Source of the DNA: Pseudooceanicola nitratireducens
GTDB lineage: Bacteria; Pseudomonadota; Alphaproteobacteria; Rhodobacterales; Rhodobacteraceae
DNA: 64,000 bases
Direction of reading: 5' to 3'
Assembly (NCBI RefSeq): GCF_900109195.1
Contig: NZ_FNZG01000001.1
Location: 124,001-188,000, forward strand
Positions 1 through 8,371 of this stretch are shown piece after piece (within the stretch, counting starts at the first letter, position 1; every line of letters starts with the position of its first letter). The notes beneath the pieces are model-generated. The model saw only the letters and a list, made by a program, of their open reading frames with translations. It was not told where the DNA came from and did not search any database. The position numbers were made by a program, and so were the translations under genes.

Positions 1-503
1 CATTCCAGGTCCGAGCCCTTGTCGATCGGCACCACCCGCCCGCCTTCGGACCCGGCGCGGAAGACGCCCAGGATGCGGCGCGGGTTGTGCCCGATGCGGC
101 GGATCAGCCGGCCTTCGTAGTCCGGCCCCTGACCCAGCAGGGTCACGCGGGCCAGGATACGGTCCCCGGCGCCAAGCGCGGGGTCGGAATTGCGCAGCAC
201 AAGGTGCACCACCGGCTCATCACCCTCGCCCTGCCATTCCAGCGGCTTGGCGGTCAGATCGCCATTGGCGTCGGGCCCATTGACCAGCAGCACCGACACG
301 GGCGGCAGCCGGTCGGGGTCGCGATAGGTCTTCTGGCGCTTCTCCAGATGCCCCTCGGCCTCGAGTTCGCGCAGGACGCGCTTCAGGTCGATCCGCGCAG
401 CCCCCTTGATCCCGAAGGCCTTGGCGATGTCGCGCTTGGCCGTCAGGCCGGGGTTGTCGGCGATCCATTGCAGGATCTGATCTTTGGAGGGGATGTTGCT
501 CAT
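1..503 (-). CDS. rnr: Ribonuclease R, N-terminal part (runs off the window)
   Basis: The reverse strand from the ATG at 503 reads MSNIPSKDQILQWIADNP, then a winged-helix-like stretch (LTAKRDIAKAFGIKG) and a KRVLRELEAEGHLEKR segment. This is the typical start of alphaproteobacterial RNase R, a processive 3'-5' exoribonuclease that degrades structured RNA. About 167 residues lie in the window, covering the N-terminal helix-turn-helix and the beginning of the cold-shock/OB region. The catalytic RNB and S1 domains are outside. It lies 53 bp downstream of the DUF2064 gene on the same strand and may share its transcript. The family call relies on N-terminal similarity only. Confidence 0.85.
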   Translation of the reverse strand, partial: MSNIPSKDQILQWIADNPGLTAKRDIAKAFGIKGAARIDLKRVLRELEAEGHLEKRQKTYRDPDRLPPVSVLLVNGPDANGDLTAKPLEWQGEGDEPVVHLVLRNSDPALGAGDRILARVTLLGQGPDYEGRLIRRIGHNPRRILGVFRAGSEGGRVVPIDKGSDLE

Positions 504-556
504 GATTTTGCCGTAGCACGACGGGGGCGGGACGTCACATCAAAAGCAAGCGCGCG

Positions 557-1219
557 TCAGGGCAGATCGGCGGCGGTATCCACGTCACGCAGGGTGTCGA
601 CCAGGGTTATGCGGTGATCGGGTAGGGTGGAGAGCGTGTCGGACAGCGCATGTTCCGTTGACCAGCGCACGCCCTGAAACTGCCCGGGAGGAGGCGGCCG
701 CACCCCGCGCATCCCGATCAGCCAATAGCCGCCATCGGGGGCGGGGCCAAAGACGGCATCGCTGCCGCGCAGGGCCTTGAAGGCGCGGGCGATATGGGTG
801 CGGGTGATGCCAGGGATGTCGGCGCCGATGATGCAGCATGGCACGGCCCATGAGGTCTGTTCCACCCGGCGGCTCCGCCGGGCCGCGCCCGACCCGCCCC
901 CCCTCGGGCCGGGCGCAGCCCTATGAACATTGCTCGGGCGGTTCCGCAGCACCCGCCCCATCCGGTCGCCCAGATCCCCCGGCCCCTGCGCCACACGCGC
1001 CAGATCATGCGGAAAGACGGGCGAGGCGACGGCCCCGTCGGGCGCGACCGCCAGCACCAGATCCCATCTGGGATCCCGCAGCCGCCGCAAAAGATCGCGC
1101 AGCTGATGCCGCATCCACCAGGTCGCCGGGATCGCCCCGATATCCGTCGCCAGCCGCGTCTTGACCCGGCCGGGGCGCGGGTCCTTGACCATCACGACAA
1201 GCCGGGGCCGGGCGGGCAT
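557..1219 (-). CDS. DUF2064 / TIGR04282-type glycosyltransferase-like protein with in-frame insertion
   Basis: This 220-residue protein opens with a nucleotidyl/glycosyl-transferase-like strand (PRLVVMVKDPRPGRVKTRLA) and contains IIGADIPGI and FGPAPDGGYWLIG, the hallmarks of the TIGR04282/DUF2064 family (GT-A-like fold, function poorly defined). Its ATG overlaps the dapE stop by one base, so translation is probably coupled to dapE. Between RVLRNRP and WAVPCCII lies a 28-residue low-complexity segment rich in Arg, Gly and Ala. It is encoded by 84 bp (851-934) that form two strong palindromes. Family members normally run straight from the helix into the strand here, so the segment looks like a palindromic repeat that inserted in frame. 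Whether the product stays functional cannot be told. Confidence 0.8.
   Translation of the reverse strand: MPARPRLVVMVKDPRPGRVKTRLATDIGAIPATWWMRHQLRDLLRRLRDPRWDLVLAVAPDGAVASPVFPHDLARVAQGPGDLGDRMGRVLRNRPSNVHRAAPGPRGGGSGAARRSRRVEQTSWAVPCCIIGADIPGITRTHIARAFKALRGSDAVFGPAPDGGYWLIGMRGVRPPPPGQFQGVRWSTEHALSDTLSTLPDHRITLVDTLRDVDTAADLP
851..934. repeat. REP-like palindromic element inside a coding sequence
   Basis: An 84-bp segment (28 codons, frame kept) contains a near-perfect palindrome CCCGGCGGCTCCGCCGGG (865-882). Next to it is a second stem formed by GCGCCCG (885-891) and CGGGCGC (910-916), with inner pairing 893-896/905-908. It interrupts the conserved core of the DUF2064 protein. GC-rich paired hairpins like these resemble the dispersed intergenic palindromes of Rhodobacteraceae. 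I infer insertion because the encoded residues do not fit the protein family. Confidence 0.6.
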
Positions 1220-2361
1220 CAGGCGAAGTAGTCGCGCAGGATGCGGGAATAGATCGCCTTGAGCTGGTGGATTTGGGCAATCTCGACCCGCTCATCCACC
1301 TGATGCATCGTCTTGCCAACAAGGCCGAATTCCACCACCGGGCAGTGATCTTTGACAAACCGCGCATCCGAGGTCCCGCCCGAGGTCGACAGCTCGGGCG
1401 TCACGCCGGTCTCGTCCTTGACCGCGCGGGCGATCAGATCCGACAGCGCACCCGGAGGGGTCACGAAGCTTTCGCCCGAAACCTTGATCCGCGTGACGAT
1501 CTTCACGCCAAAGTCTTCCGCGACCACCTCGGCCTCGGCGCGCAGCCAGTCCGACAGGCTGTCGCCGGAATGGGCGTCGGAAAACCGGATGTTGACCGCG
1601 CCCCGGCAAGCGGCGGGGATCACGTTGGTCGCCGGGTTGCCGGTGTCCATCGTCACGATCGCCAGGGTCGAGGCGTCGAAATGATCGGTGCCCTGGTCCA
1701 GCTCATGGCTGGCCAGCCGGTCCATCAGCCGCGCCAGCGCAGGTAGCGGGTTCCGGGCGCGGTGCGGATAGGCGGAATGGCCCTGCACGCCGGTGACCTC
1801 GAACCAGGCGGTCATGGACCCGCGCCGCCCGATCTTCATCATCTCGCCCATGACATTGGGGCTGGTCGGTTCGCCCACAAGGCAATCGGTCATCGCCTCG
1901 TTGTTGTCGCGCATCCAGTCCAGCAGGGCGGTGGTGCCATCGGTGGCGTCGCCCTCTTCATCGCCGGTGATTGCCAGGATCACCGCGCCGTCGGGCGGCG
2001 TGTCAGTGACAAAATCAATGGCCGCAGCGGCAAAGGCGGCAACGCCCGATTTCATGTCGGTCGCGCCCCGACCCCACAGCATCCCGTCCTTTTCGACCGC
2101 GCCAAAGGGCGGCACCGTCCAGGCGGCCTCGTCGCCGACGGGGACCACATCGGTGTGACCGTTGAACCCGAAAGACCGGTTGGCCCCGCGATTGCCCCAT
2201 CTGGCAAAGAGGTTCGAGGTGCCGTTGCGATCGACCCGGGTGCAGGTGAACCCGGCCTTCGACAGCAGGTCCTCAAGCAGCACCAGCGCGCCGCCTTCCT
2301 CGGGCGTGACCGAGGGGCAGCGGATCAGATCGGCGGTCAGGGCAACGGGATCAACACTCAT
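1219..2361 (-). CDS. dapE: Succinyl-diaminopimelate desuccinylase DapE
   Basis: The 380-residue product is an M20-family metallopeptidase. It hydrolyses N-succinyl-LL-2,6-diaminopimelate to LL-DAP and succinate in lysine and peptidoglycan precursor synthesis. It shows the metal-site motifs [21 protein letters not shown] and [11 protein letters not shown] (catalytic Glu and metal ligands) and the dimerisation-domain motif [15 protein letters not shown]. The length fits DapE. The start at 2361 ([24 protein letters not shown]) matches family N-termini, and a longer in-frame extension upstream has no family counterpart. dapD (minus strand, 4.9-5.7 kb) and dapF (48.1-48.9 kb) supply other steps of the same pathway. 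It is followed with a 1-bp overlap by the DUF2064 gene. Confidence 0.95.
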   Translation of the reverse strand: MSVDPVALTADLIRCPSVTPEEGGALVLLEDLLSKAGFTCTRVDRNGTSNLFARWGNRGANRSFGFNGHTDVVPVGDEAAWTVPPFGAVEKDGMLWGRGATDMKSGVAAFAAAAIDFVTDTPPDGAVILAITGDEEGDATDGTTALLDWMRDNNEAMTDCLVGEPTSPNVMGEMMKIGRRGSMTAWFEVTGVQGHSAYPHRARNPLPALARLMDRLASHELDQGTDHFDASTLAIVTMDTGNPATNVIPAACRGAVNIRFSDAHSGDSLSDWLRAEAEVVAEDFGVKIVTRIKVSGESFVTPPGALSDLIARAVKDETGVTPELSTSGGTSDARFVKDHCPVVEFGLVGKTMHQVDERVEIAQIHQLKAIYSRILRDYFA

Positions 2362-2416
2362 TTGGGGTCCTTTCGAATGGGGCTTCCGGGGCAGGGGGCG
2401 TTCCGGAAGGGGGGCG

Positions 2417-2767
2417 TCAGTGGCGCGTCTCGCCCTCGTCATAGAAGGGGGTCACCTGGGCCACGACCACGGCGTTGTCTTCCAGCGCCCGCGCCATCAG
2501 CCCGCGTTCCTCGTCCGAGATGTCGTGCCCCTCGGCCAGGCGTTCGTCCAGCGTGCCATAGCCCGAGACATCCAGCGGGGCCATTTCGGCCTGTTTCAGG
2601 ATGGCGACGGTTTCGCGCACGGCCTCGGCCTCGTCCACGCCCGAGGCATAGCACATCAGCGCCGCCCCGGTGGACCCTTCGGGAAGCCCGTCGCCCGCGG
2701 CCCGGCCCACTTCGACCAGCAGCGTATAGACCTGCTGTTTGCGCGGCGTCTTCTTTTCCTTGGCCAT
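2417..2767 (-). CDS. Conserved hypothetical protein, 116 aa
   Basis: The ATG at 2767 gives [20 protein letters not shown] followed by an acidic, soluble protein of 116 residues ending DEGETRH. No signal peptide, membrane segment or catalytic motif is visible. The lysine-rich start and the helix-rich body ([24 protein letters not shown]) suggest a small cytosolic protein. It lies 55 bp upstream of dapE on the same strand and could be in its operon. It reads like a conserved alphaproteobacterial orphan, but I do not recognise a named family. Confidence 0.7.
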   Translation of the reverse strand: MAKEKKTPRKQQVYTLLVEVGRAAGDGLPEGSTGAALMCYASGVDEAEAVRETVAILKQAEMAPLDVSGYGTLDERLAEGHDISDEERGLMARALEDNAVVVAQVTPFYDEGETRH

Positions 2768-2923
2768 GGGGTCGTCCTTGTCTGTGCTCCTGCGGGCCGC
2801 CGTGCGGGGCCCGGGTCTGGCCTGACGGGTGTCAGATTTGGCCGTCTTAGTAAAGAGACAGCGCTTGCCATTCACCGGGGCGGCGGGTCTGATGGCTGGT
2901 ATGGTGAGTAAAGGAGAACGCGC

Positions 2924-3319
2924 GTGAAACGGATCAAGGACATGGTGGCCGAGGCCAACGAGAAGGTAAGCCACGCCCCGGCGGACGTCATGCAGGTGCT
3001 GCATGGCCAGGAAGGCGTGACCTTCGTCGATCTGCGCGACCCCCGAGAGCTGGAGCGCGAGGGCATGATCCCCGGGGCCTTCCACTGTCCGCGCGGCATG
3101 CTGGAATTCTGGATCGACCCCGAAAGCCCCTATGCCAAGCCGCAGTTCCAGCAGGATCACAAGTTCGTCTTCTACTGCGCCTCGGGCTGGCGGTCGGCCC
3201 TGTCGGCGCTTGCGGCGCAGGACATGGGGCTTGAGAACGTCACCCATATCTCGGACGGGTTCACCGGCTGGAAAAAGGCTGGCGCTCCGGTGGCCGAGAA
3301 GTCCGCGAAGCAGGGCTGA
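2924..3319 (+). CDS. Rhodanese-like domain protein
   Basis: This single rhodanese domain of 131 residues starts at a GTG preceded by AAGGAGA. The typical motifs VTFVDLRDPRELEREGMIPGAFHCPRGMLEFW and FYCASGWRSALSA are present, the latter holding the active-site cysteine loop (C-A-S-G-W-R-S). Such proteins transfer sulfane sulfur from thiosulfate or persulfides to a thiol acceptor. The gene is directly followed by a Crp/Fnr regulator (3 bp gap) and then a DUF2892 membrane protein. In E. coli YgaP, rhodanese and DUF2892-type parts are fused, so the pair probably works on reactive sulfur or nitrosothiols at the membrane. Confidence 0.9.
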   Translation: MKRIKDMVAEANEKVSHAPADVMQVLHGQEGVTFVDLRDPRELEREGMIPGAFHCPRGMLEFWIDPESPYAKPQFQQDHKFVFYCASGWRSALSALAAQDMGLENVTHISDGFTGWKKAGAPVAEKSAKQG

Positions 3320-3322
3320 GGC

Positions 3323-3910
3323 TTGGCCGGTCACCCGCTGATCTGCGACGCGGGCACGGTGCTGTTTTCGCCCGGAATGCCCTGCACCGGCTTTGTCGTT
3401 CTAGAAGAAGGCACGATCCGGGTGACCATGACCGGCACCAACGGGCGCGAGGTCGTGCTGTACCGCGTGACGCCCGGCGACGTCTGCCTGCAGACCTTCG
3501 GCTGCCTGATGGACGGGCGCGACTATGCGGCCGAAGGCGTGGCCGAGACGGCGATCCGCGGCCATATCCTGCCGCCCGGCGATTTCCGCCGCCAGCTGGC
3601 CGAGGACGAAGGATTTCGCGACCGTCTGCTGGGCGCGGTGGCGCGGCGGTTCCACGATTTCGAACAGCTGGTCGAAGATGTCGCCCTGACCGGGTTCGAC
3701 GCCCGGCTGTCGCGCGCCCTTTTGCGGCTGGGCCGCGATCACGACGACATCCAGGTGACCCACGAAGGCCTGGCGGCTGAAACCGCCTCGGGGCGGGCCT
3801 TCGTGTCGCGCCGCCTGGCCGAATTCCAGCGTCGCGGGCTGATCCGCATCGGGCGCGGCCATGTGACCCTGCTGGACCGCACCGCCCTGGGCCACCTGGC
3901 CGAGGATTGA
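3323..3910 (+). CDS. Crp/Fnr-family transcriptional regulator
   Basis: The 195-residue protein has an N-terminal cyclic-nucleotide-binding-like beta barrel (about residues 8-115, with FSPGMPCTGFVVLEEGTIRVTM and a YRVTPGDVCLQTFGC segment). A dimer helix and a C-terminal winged helix follow (GLAAETASGRAFVSRRLAEFQRRGLI). No Fnr-type N-terminal cysteine cluster is seen. Cysteines occur at CDAG, PGMPCTG, DVCLQ and FGCLM, and some could sense thiol state or metal. The start used is a TTG three bases after the rhodanese stop; an ATG at 3377 would delete the first barrel strand. It sits between a rhodanese and a DUF2892 gene, and a Crp-like dyad lies just upstream of the latter. Confidence 0.85.
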   Translation: MAGHPLICDAGTVLFSPGMPCTGFVVLEEGTIRVTMTGTNGREVVLYRVTPGDVCLQTFGCLMDGRDYAAEGVAETAIRGHILPPGDFRRQLAEDEGFRDRLLGAVARRFHDFEQLVEDVALTGFDARLSRALLRLGRDHDDIQVTHEGLAAETASGRAFVSRRLAEFQRRGLIRIGRGHVTLLDRTALGHLAED

Positions 3911-3953
3911 CCGCCCCGTCGCCCCTGCGTTTCGCGGAAATCCCGGCCCTTCG

Positions 3954-3966
3954 GTGACATAGTCAC
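3954..3966. promoter_or_regulatory. Crp/Fnr-like operator upstream of the DUF2892 gene
   Basis: GTGAC-ATA-GTCAC is a perfect 5-3-5 inverted repeat in the 114-bp gap between the Crp/Fnr regulator and the DUF2892 gene. If TAGACT (3989-3994) is the -10 element, the dyad centre lies about 41 bp upstream of the expected transcription start, the usual class II activator position. The link to the neighbouring regulator is an inference from proximity. Confidence 0.45.
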
Positions 3967-4024
3967 ATCACCCGGCCCGCGCGGGGCGTAGACTAACCCC
4001 ATTCACACGTGAAGGAGTCGTCAC

Positions 4025-4216
4025 ATGTCCCGCAACGAAGGAACCCTTGATCGCGCGCTGCGCGTCATCCTTGGCCTAGTGCTTCTGTCGCTGGTCTTCC
4101 TGGGCCCCCAGACCCCCTGGGGCTGGATCGGCCTGGTGCCGCTGGCCACCGGCCTGATCGGCTGGTGCCCGCTCTATACCCTGCTGGGGATCCGTACCTG
4201 TCCGATGCAGAAATGA
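4025..4216 (+). CDS. DUF2892 (YgaP-like) small inner-membrane protein
   Basis: This 63-residue protein starts MSRNEGTLDRALRVILGLVL and has two hydrophobic segments. A GLIGWCPLYTLLGIRTC motif follows, typical of DUF2892 membrane hairpins. The two cysteines (in WCPLY and RTCP) are a family feature. The start follows AAGGAGTCGTCAC. The neighbouring rhodanese and Crp/Fnr genes make a split YgaP-type module, so a role in handling sulfur or nitrosative species at the inner membrane is inferred. It converges with the TRIC-like gene, with 6 bp between the stops. Confidence 0.85.
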   Translation: MSRNEGTLDRALRVILGLVLLSLVFLGPQTPWGWIGLVPLATGLIGWCPLYTLLGIRTCPMQK

Positions 4217-4222
4217 TCGCAA

Positions 4223-4846
4223 TCAGTCGCGCGGGCCGGGGGCCTTGGGGGCCTGCCACCCGCGTAACACGCTAAGGATCCGCACGAAGGCCGCCAGCGC
4301 TGCCCCAAGGATCAGAACGGGCAAAGGATCCGCCCCGATCCGATCGCCCGCCACCACGATCACCGCGCCCAGAAGCGCGGCCAGCGCGTAGACCTCTTCG
4401 CGCAGCACTCGGGGTGTTTCGGCCACCAGCAGGTCGCGCACGGCCCCGCCGCCCACGGCCGTCAGCACGCCCAGCACCACGGCCGGAAGCGGATCCAGCC
4501 CGAAATCCAGCGCCTTGCGCGCGCCGCTGACCGCAAACAGGCCCAGCCCGATGGCGTCCAGAACCATGACGGGTTTCGACAGCTTCTCGATCAGCCTGTG
4601 GAAAAAGAAGACGCAAAGCGCGGCGGCAAAGGCGGCCAGCAGCGTGTGCGAGGTCCCAAGCGCGGCCACCGGCGTCGCGCCAAGCGCCATGTCGCGGATC
4701 ATCCCGCCCGACAGCGCGGCCGCCACCGCCAGCACGGCAATCCCGAAGACATCCAGATCCCGCCGCACCGCCAGCATCGCCCCGGACAGACCAAAGACGA
4801 AGGTCCCCAGAAGGTCGAGCCAGTAAAGCGCCTGATCGGGTGTCAT
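4223..4846 (-). CDS. Trimeric intracellular cation channel (TRIC/UPF0126) family protein
   Basis: The 207-residue protein is almost wholly hydrophobic, with about seven membrane segments arranged as two UPF0126 repeats. Each repeat has a glycine-rich signature: LSGAMLAVRRDLDVFGIAVL and SGGMIRDMALG in the first, FAVSGARKALDFGL and GGGAVRDLLVAETP in the second. Bacterial members form homotrimeric monovalent-cation channels. Nothing in the context points to a special role. The length matches the family and no key motif is missing. Confidence 0.9.
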   Translation of the reverse strand: MTPDQALYWLDLLGTFVFGLSGAMLAVRRDLDVFGIAVLAVAAALSGGMIRDMALGATPVAALGTSHTLLAAFAAALCVFFFHRLIEKLSKPVMVLDAIGLGLFAVSGARKALDFGLDPLPAVVLGVLTAVGGGAVRDLLVAETPRVLREEVYALAALLGAVIVVAGDRIGADPLPVLILGAALAAFVRILSVLRGWQAPKAPGPRD

Positions 4847-4897
4847 GGGACAGGTCTCGGGTCCGGCGGCGCAGAGGCCCGCCGGACCCAGGCGCGA

Positions 4898-5725
4898 TCA
4901 GTCGCGCAGCAGGTCGTTGATGCCGGTCTTGGACCGGGTCTTTGCGTCCACGGTCTTCACGATCACGGCGCAATACAGGCTGACACCGTTCTTCGACGGC
5001 ATGGAGCCGGAGACGACCACCGAGTAGGGCGGCACTTCGCCATAGAAGACCTCACCGGTTTCGCGGTTCACGATCTTGGTGGACTGGCCGATGTAGACAC
5101 CCATCCCCAGGACCGACCCTTCGCGGACGATCACACCCTCGACCACCTCGGAGCGTGCGCCGATAAAGCAGTTGTCCTCGATGATGGTCGGGCCGGCCTG
5201 CATGGGTTCCAGCACGCCACCGATGCCGACGCCGCCGGACAGGTGCACGTCCTTGCCGATCTGGGCACAGGACCCGACGGTGGCCCAGGTGTCGACCATG
5301 GTGCCGCTGTCCACATAGGCCCCGAGGTTCACAAACGACGGCATCAGCACCACGCCGGGCGCGATATAGGCCGACTTGCGGACCACGGTGTTCGGCACGG
5401 CGCGGAACCCGGCGGCTTTGAACTCTTCGGCACCCCAGCCCTTGAACTTGCTGTCGACCTTGTCCCACCAGGTTCCGCCCTGCGGGCCACCGGTTTGGAT
5501 TTCCATGTCCTTCAGGCGGAAGCCCAGCAGCACGGCCTTCTTGGCCCACTGGTTCACGTGCCAGTCGCCGCTTTCCTGTTTCTCGGCCACGCGCAGGCTG
5601 CCGCTGTCCAGCGCGGCCAGGGTGGTTTCGATGGCATCGCGGGTCTCGCCGGTGGTGGCGGGGCTGATGGTGTCGCGCGCCTCCCAGGCGGCTTCGATGG
5701 CGGTTTCCAGCTGGGCGTTGGACAT
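4898..5725 (-). CDS. dapD: 2,3,4,5-tetrahydropyridine-2,6-dicarboxylate N-succinyltransferase DapD
   Basis: This 275-residue enzyme has an N-terminal helical domain followed by a left-handed beta-helix of hexapeptide repeats ([39 protein letters not shown]). It succinylates tetrahydrodipicolinate from succinyl-CoA, the first committed step of the succinylase branch of DAP/lysine synthesis. Family landmarks include [19 protein letters not shown] and a C-terminal [11 protein letters not shown]. The start at 5725 ([15 protein letters not shown]) fits the family, and 15 extra upstream in-frame residues do not. It is an isolated gene here, divergent from the LOG-family gene. Confidence 0.96.
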   Translation of the reverse strand: MSNAQLETAIEAAWEARDTISPATTGETRDAIETTLAALDSGSLRVAEKQESGDWHVNQWAKKAVLLGFRLKDMEIQTGGPQGGTWWDKVDSKFKGWGAEEFKAAGFRAVPNTVVRKSAYIAPGVVLMPSFVNLGAYVDSGTMVDTWATVGSCAQIGKDVHLSGGVGIGGVLEPMQAGPTIIEDNCFIGARSEVVEGVIVREGSVLGMGVYIGQSTKIVNRETGEVFYGEVPPYSVVVSGSMPSKNGVSLYCAVIVKTVDAKTRSKTGINDLLRD

Positions 5726-5899
5726 GGGGCGGCTCCTGTCGGTTTGAACTCGCGGGCGGTTAGACACCAATCCGCGCGGGGGCGCAATCTCTGGCTGCCC
5801 GTGCGCGGCACTGACGGGCGGGGCGGGTCCCGGCGGGTCACGACTGGTCGCGCGGCGGGCCCCGCGCTAGGTTGAGGGCAAATCACTTAAGGACACTTC

Positions 5900-6757
5900 A
5901 TGACCGAAGACCGCCACCGTTCCGCGCACCGCACGTTTCGCGACGCGCATACCGATATTCAGACCGCCGACGACGTGCCCGACACGCCCCAGACCCGCGC
6001 CCCGGCGTACCGCCTGGCCTTTGCCGATGACGAATTCCTCTGCCGGGACGAACTGCGCCCCGTCCGCCTGCAGCTGGAACTGCTGAAGCCGCAGATGGTC
6101 ATGGACGAACGCGGCATCGAATCGACCGTCGTGCTGTTCGGCGGTGCCCGCATCCCCGAGCCCGCGAAAAAGGCCGATGCCAAGACCGAGACCCTGGCCG
6201 AGCTGTCGAAGTTCTACGATCAGGCCCGCCGTTTTGCCGCGATGATCACCGCCCGGTCGCTGGACAGCTATGGCCGCGAATGGGTCGTGGCCACCGGCGG
6301 CGGCCCCGGCGTGATGGAGGCCGGCAACCGCGGCGCCGATGACGCCGGCGGCCAGTCCATCGGGCTGAACATCGTGCTGCCGCATGAACAGGCCCCGAAC
6401 GAATGGGTCACGCCGGACCTGTGCTTCAACTTCCACTACTTCGCGATCCGCAAGATGCATTTCCTGATGCGCGCCCGCGCGGTCTGCGTCTTCCCGGGCG
6501 GCTTCGGCACCCTGGACGAGATGTTCGAGGCCCTGACCCTGATCCAGACCGGCCGGATGGAGCGCGTGCCTTTCCTGCTGTTCGGCCGCGCCTTCTGGGA
6601 AAAGATCATCAACTGGGAGGCCCTGGCCGACGCCGGCACCATCGCGGCCGAGGATCTTTCGCTGTTCAAGTTCGTCGAAACGGCCGAAGAGGCGCTTGCC
6701 GCCATCGACAGCTGGCCCGCCGCGGGGACCAAGCGGGGGGACATTCCGGGGCGGTGA
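5900..6757 (+). CDS. LOG-family / TIGR00730 Rossmann-fold protein
   Basis: The C-terminal two thirds carry the LOG (lysine-decarboxylase-like) signatures GGGPGVMEAGNRGA and PGGFGTLDEMFEALTLIQTG. These form the active site of cytokinin riboside 5'-monophosphate phosphoribohydrolases and related nucleotide N-glycosidases. At 285 residues it is longer than classical LOG proteins (about 180-200), with an N-terminal extension of roughly 85 residues rich in charged residues, as in the larger bacterial TIGR00730 subgroup. Its likely reaction is hydrolysis of a nucleoside monophosphate N-glycosidic bond; the physiological substrate is unknown. An amn gene at 18.6-20.1 kb is a second nucleotide glycosidase in the window. 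Confidence 0.88.
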   Translation: MTEDRHRSAHRTFRDAHTDIQTADDVPDTPQTRAPAYRLAFADDEFLCRDELRPVRLQLELLKPQMVMDERGIESTVVLFGGARIPEPAKKADAKTETLAELSKFYDQARRFAAMITARSLDSYGREWVVATGGGPGVMEAGNRGADDAGGQSIGLNIVLPHEQAPNEWVTPDLCFNFHYFAIRKMHFLMRARAVCVFPGGFGTLDEMFEALTLIQTGRMERVPFLLFGRAFWEKIINWEALADAGTIAAEDLSLFKFVETAEEALAAIDSWPAAGTKRGDIPGR

Positions 6758-6990
6758 GGGGATATTGGCGGGGTGAGTTGGGTGTCTGAGAGGAGGTCAA
6801 TCACTCCGCCGCGACCTGTGACGTAGTTTTGTTATTGGTCAGAAGGTCGCTACCGGCCCATTGCCGACATTCAAATACAGCCTGGATGCCGCATCGCAGC
6901 ACCTTCAAGCGGACACTGATCCGAGCCGATACAATATCGGAAAATATAACGCGCTGGCCGGACCAACCCCGGAGACAGCGCGTCAGGTGT
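6758..6990. other. Intergenic region with no supportable gene
   Basis: The 233 bp between the LOG gene and the glutathione transferase hold a minus-strand open frame ending LLTNNKTTSQVAAE. It has no convincing start or family match and might be a decayed gene end. The composition is mixed and no terminator-like hairpin with a T-run was seen. Confidence 0.3.
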
Positions 6991-7692
6991 TTAGCGGAAC
7001 CTGGCTGCGTTCTCCGCGGCCGCTGCATCCGTGTCGCCCTGACCGAAAGCAGACGGTCGCGGCTCTGGCAGTTGCAGGGCCTCCTGAACCCGCGGCATGG
7101 CGTCGATGCGGTCGAACCACGCTTGAAGGTTCAGCAATCCGTCGACGCTCACAGTCGCCCAGAAGTAGGTGCGCGCCCAAGGGTAAGTCGCGATATCCGC
7201 GATGGACATCGCATCACCTACCAGCCACTCGCGCCCTGCGAGCCGCGTATCCAGCACTTCCAGCAGGCGGCGGCTTTCGGTCACATAGCGGTTAATGGCG
7301 TAGGGCACCTCATCGCCATTCGGCTTGGCGATCCGCTGGAAGAACATCGCCTGGCCCATCATCGGGCCGATCCCGCCCATCTGGAACATCAGCCATTGCA
7401 GCGTCTCCGAGCGCTCCTTGGGGTCGTGGCTGAGGAACCGATCGTATTTCTCGGCGAGATACCACAGGATCGCGCCGCTCTCGAACACGGCGCAGTCATC
7501 AGCGCCGCGATCCACGATGGTCGGAATGCGGCCGTTTGGATTCAGGCGCAGGTAATCGGGCGCTTTCTGCTCCTTCTTCCCGAAGTCGATCGGCACCAGC
7601 TCGTAGTCAATCTGTGCCTCGTGCAGAAATATCAGGGGCTTCCAGCCGTTCATGGTGTTGGCGGTGTAGAGAACGATATCAGGCCGCGTCAT
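6991..7692 (-). CDS. Glutathione S-transferase family protein (YfcG/Ure2p-like)
   Basis: This 233-residue protein has an N-terminal thioredoxin-fold GST domain with IVLYTANTMNGWKPLIFLHEA, NPNGRIPTIVD (cis-Pro) and an ESGAILWYLAEKYDRFL motif (E-S contacts the gamma-glutamyl group). A C-terminal helical domain follows with WLVGDAMSIADIATYPW. The TANTxNG-xK pattern resembles bacterial nu-class/Ure2p-like enzymes with disulfide-bond oxidoreductase activity, so peroxide or electrophile detoxification is likely. It overlaps the MdaB gene by 14 bp and lies downstream of it, forming a two-gene operon divergent from an HxlR regulator. Confidence 0.9.
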   Translation of the reverse strand: MTRPDIVLYTANTMNGWKPLIFLHEAQIDYELVPIDFGKKEQKAPDYLRLNPNGRIPTIVDRGADDCAVFESGAILWYLAEKYDRFLSHDPKERSETLQWLMFQMGGIGPMMGQAMFFQRIAKPNGDEVPYAINRYVTESRRLLEVLDTRLAGREWLVGDAMSIADIATYPWARTYFWATVSVDGLLNLQAWFDRIDAMPRVQEALQLPEPRPSAFGQGDTDAAAAENAARFR

Positions 7693-8287
7693 TGCTGAGC
7701 TCCCCGAAGGTCATAGCGAGATGGGCGTCGAACCGGGCGAGGTCGGAGGCCACGTCGGGGTTCTTCATCACGTCGAAGGCCCCGAAGGTCGGCAGCGGCG
7801 TCATGCCGAAGAACCTGGCGTTCAGGTGGACCGGACGCAGGAGGTCATCCAGCGACATGCCCTCGAAGAACGGCTCTGCCGGGTCGTCGAAGGCTTCAGC
7901 CGGGGCGTTCAGCGTGGCCGAGATCATGTAACGCGTGCCTGCCAGCTTGCCGCCCATGCCGTAGTTGGCCTTCGGTGCGGCAGCGCTGCGACCGTCGCCG
8001 TTGCTGAGCTGTCCGCCCATCCCGACCGTGTAGACCTCATCCATGTATTTCTTGAACGACCACGGCACGCCCATCCAGTTTACCGGGAATTGCAGGAGGA
8101 CCACGTCCGCCCAGAGGTGACTGTCCACCTCGGCCTGCACGTCGTATCCGGCCGCGACCGTGGTCAGGCGAACCTCGTGACCCTGCGCCTCAAATGTCGC
8201 CTTGGCGCGCTCCGCGAGCGTTCTGTTGAGTTTACCGGGGGCAAATTCGTAAGGCTGCGCGCCGTTCAGGATGTGGATCTTTCTCAT
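7679..8287 (-). CDS. mdaB: NAD(P)H-dependent quinone reductase, MdaB/DT-diaphorase family
   Basis: The 202-residue flavodoxin-fold protein begins MRKIHILNGAQPYEFAPGKLNRTLAE and carries the MdaB-type motif DVVLLQFPVNWMGVPWSFKKYMD and GTRYMISATLNAPAEAF. MdaB enzymes reduce quinones by two electrons and so avoid semiquinone radicals. The start at 8287 is the family start; upstream in-frame sequence runs into the divergent promoter. The gene overlaps the downstream GST gene and faces an HxlR regulator. YodB/QorR-type HxlR proteins regulate quinone reductases in other bacteria, so induction by quinones or electrophiles is the likely logic. Confidence 0.88.
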   Translation of the reverse strand: MRKIHILNGAQPYEFAPGKLNRTLAERAKATFEAQGHEVRLTTVAAGYDVQAEVDSHLWADVVLLQFPVNWMGVPWSFKKYMDEVYTVGMGGQLSNGDGRSAAAPKANYGMGGKLAGTRYMISATLNAPAEAFDDPAEPFFEGMSLDDLLRPVHLNARFFGMTPLPTFGAFDVMKNPDVASDLARFDAHLAMTFGELSNDAA

Positions 8288-8371
8288 ATCGTCTCTTCCG
8301 TTGCTGTGCCCGCTTGACTTCGGCGGGGTCCGGGATGAGATGACCTTGGCAGGAAGCAAAAGCAACCAGTA

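Noticed and set aside
2417-3334. 305-codon minus-strand frame that would extend the 116-aa protein
   Set aside because: The N-terminal extension is antisense to the rhodanese gene, and an ATG at 2767 gives a natural start.
6801-7028. 75-codon minus-strand frame upstream of the LOG gene end
   Set aside because: It overlaps the GST gene's 3' end and has no credible start or homology. At most it is a gene remnant, so it was not listed as a gene.
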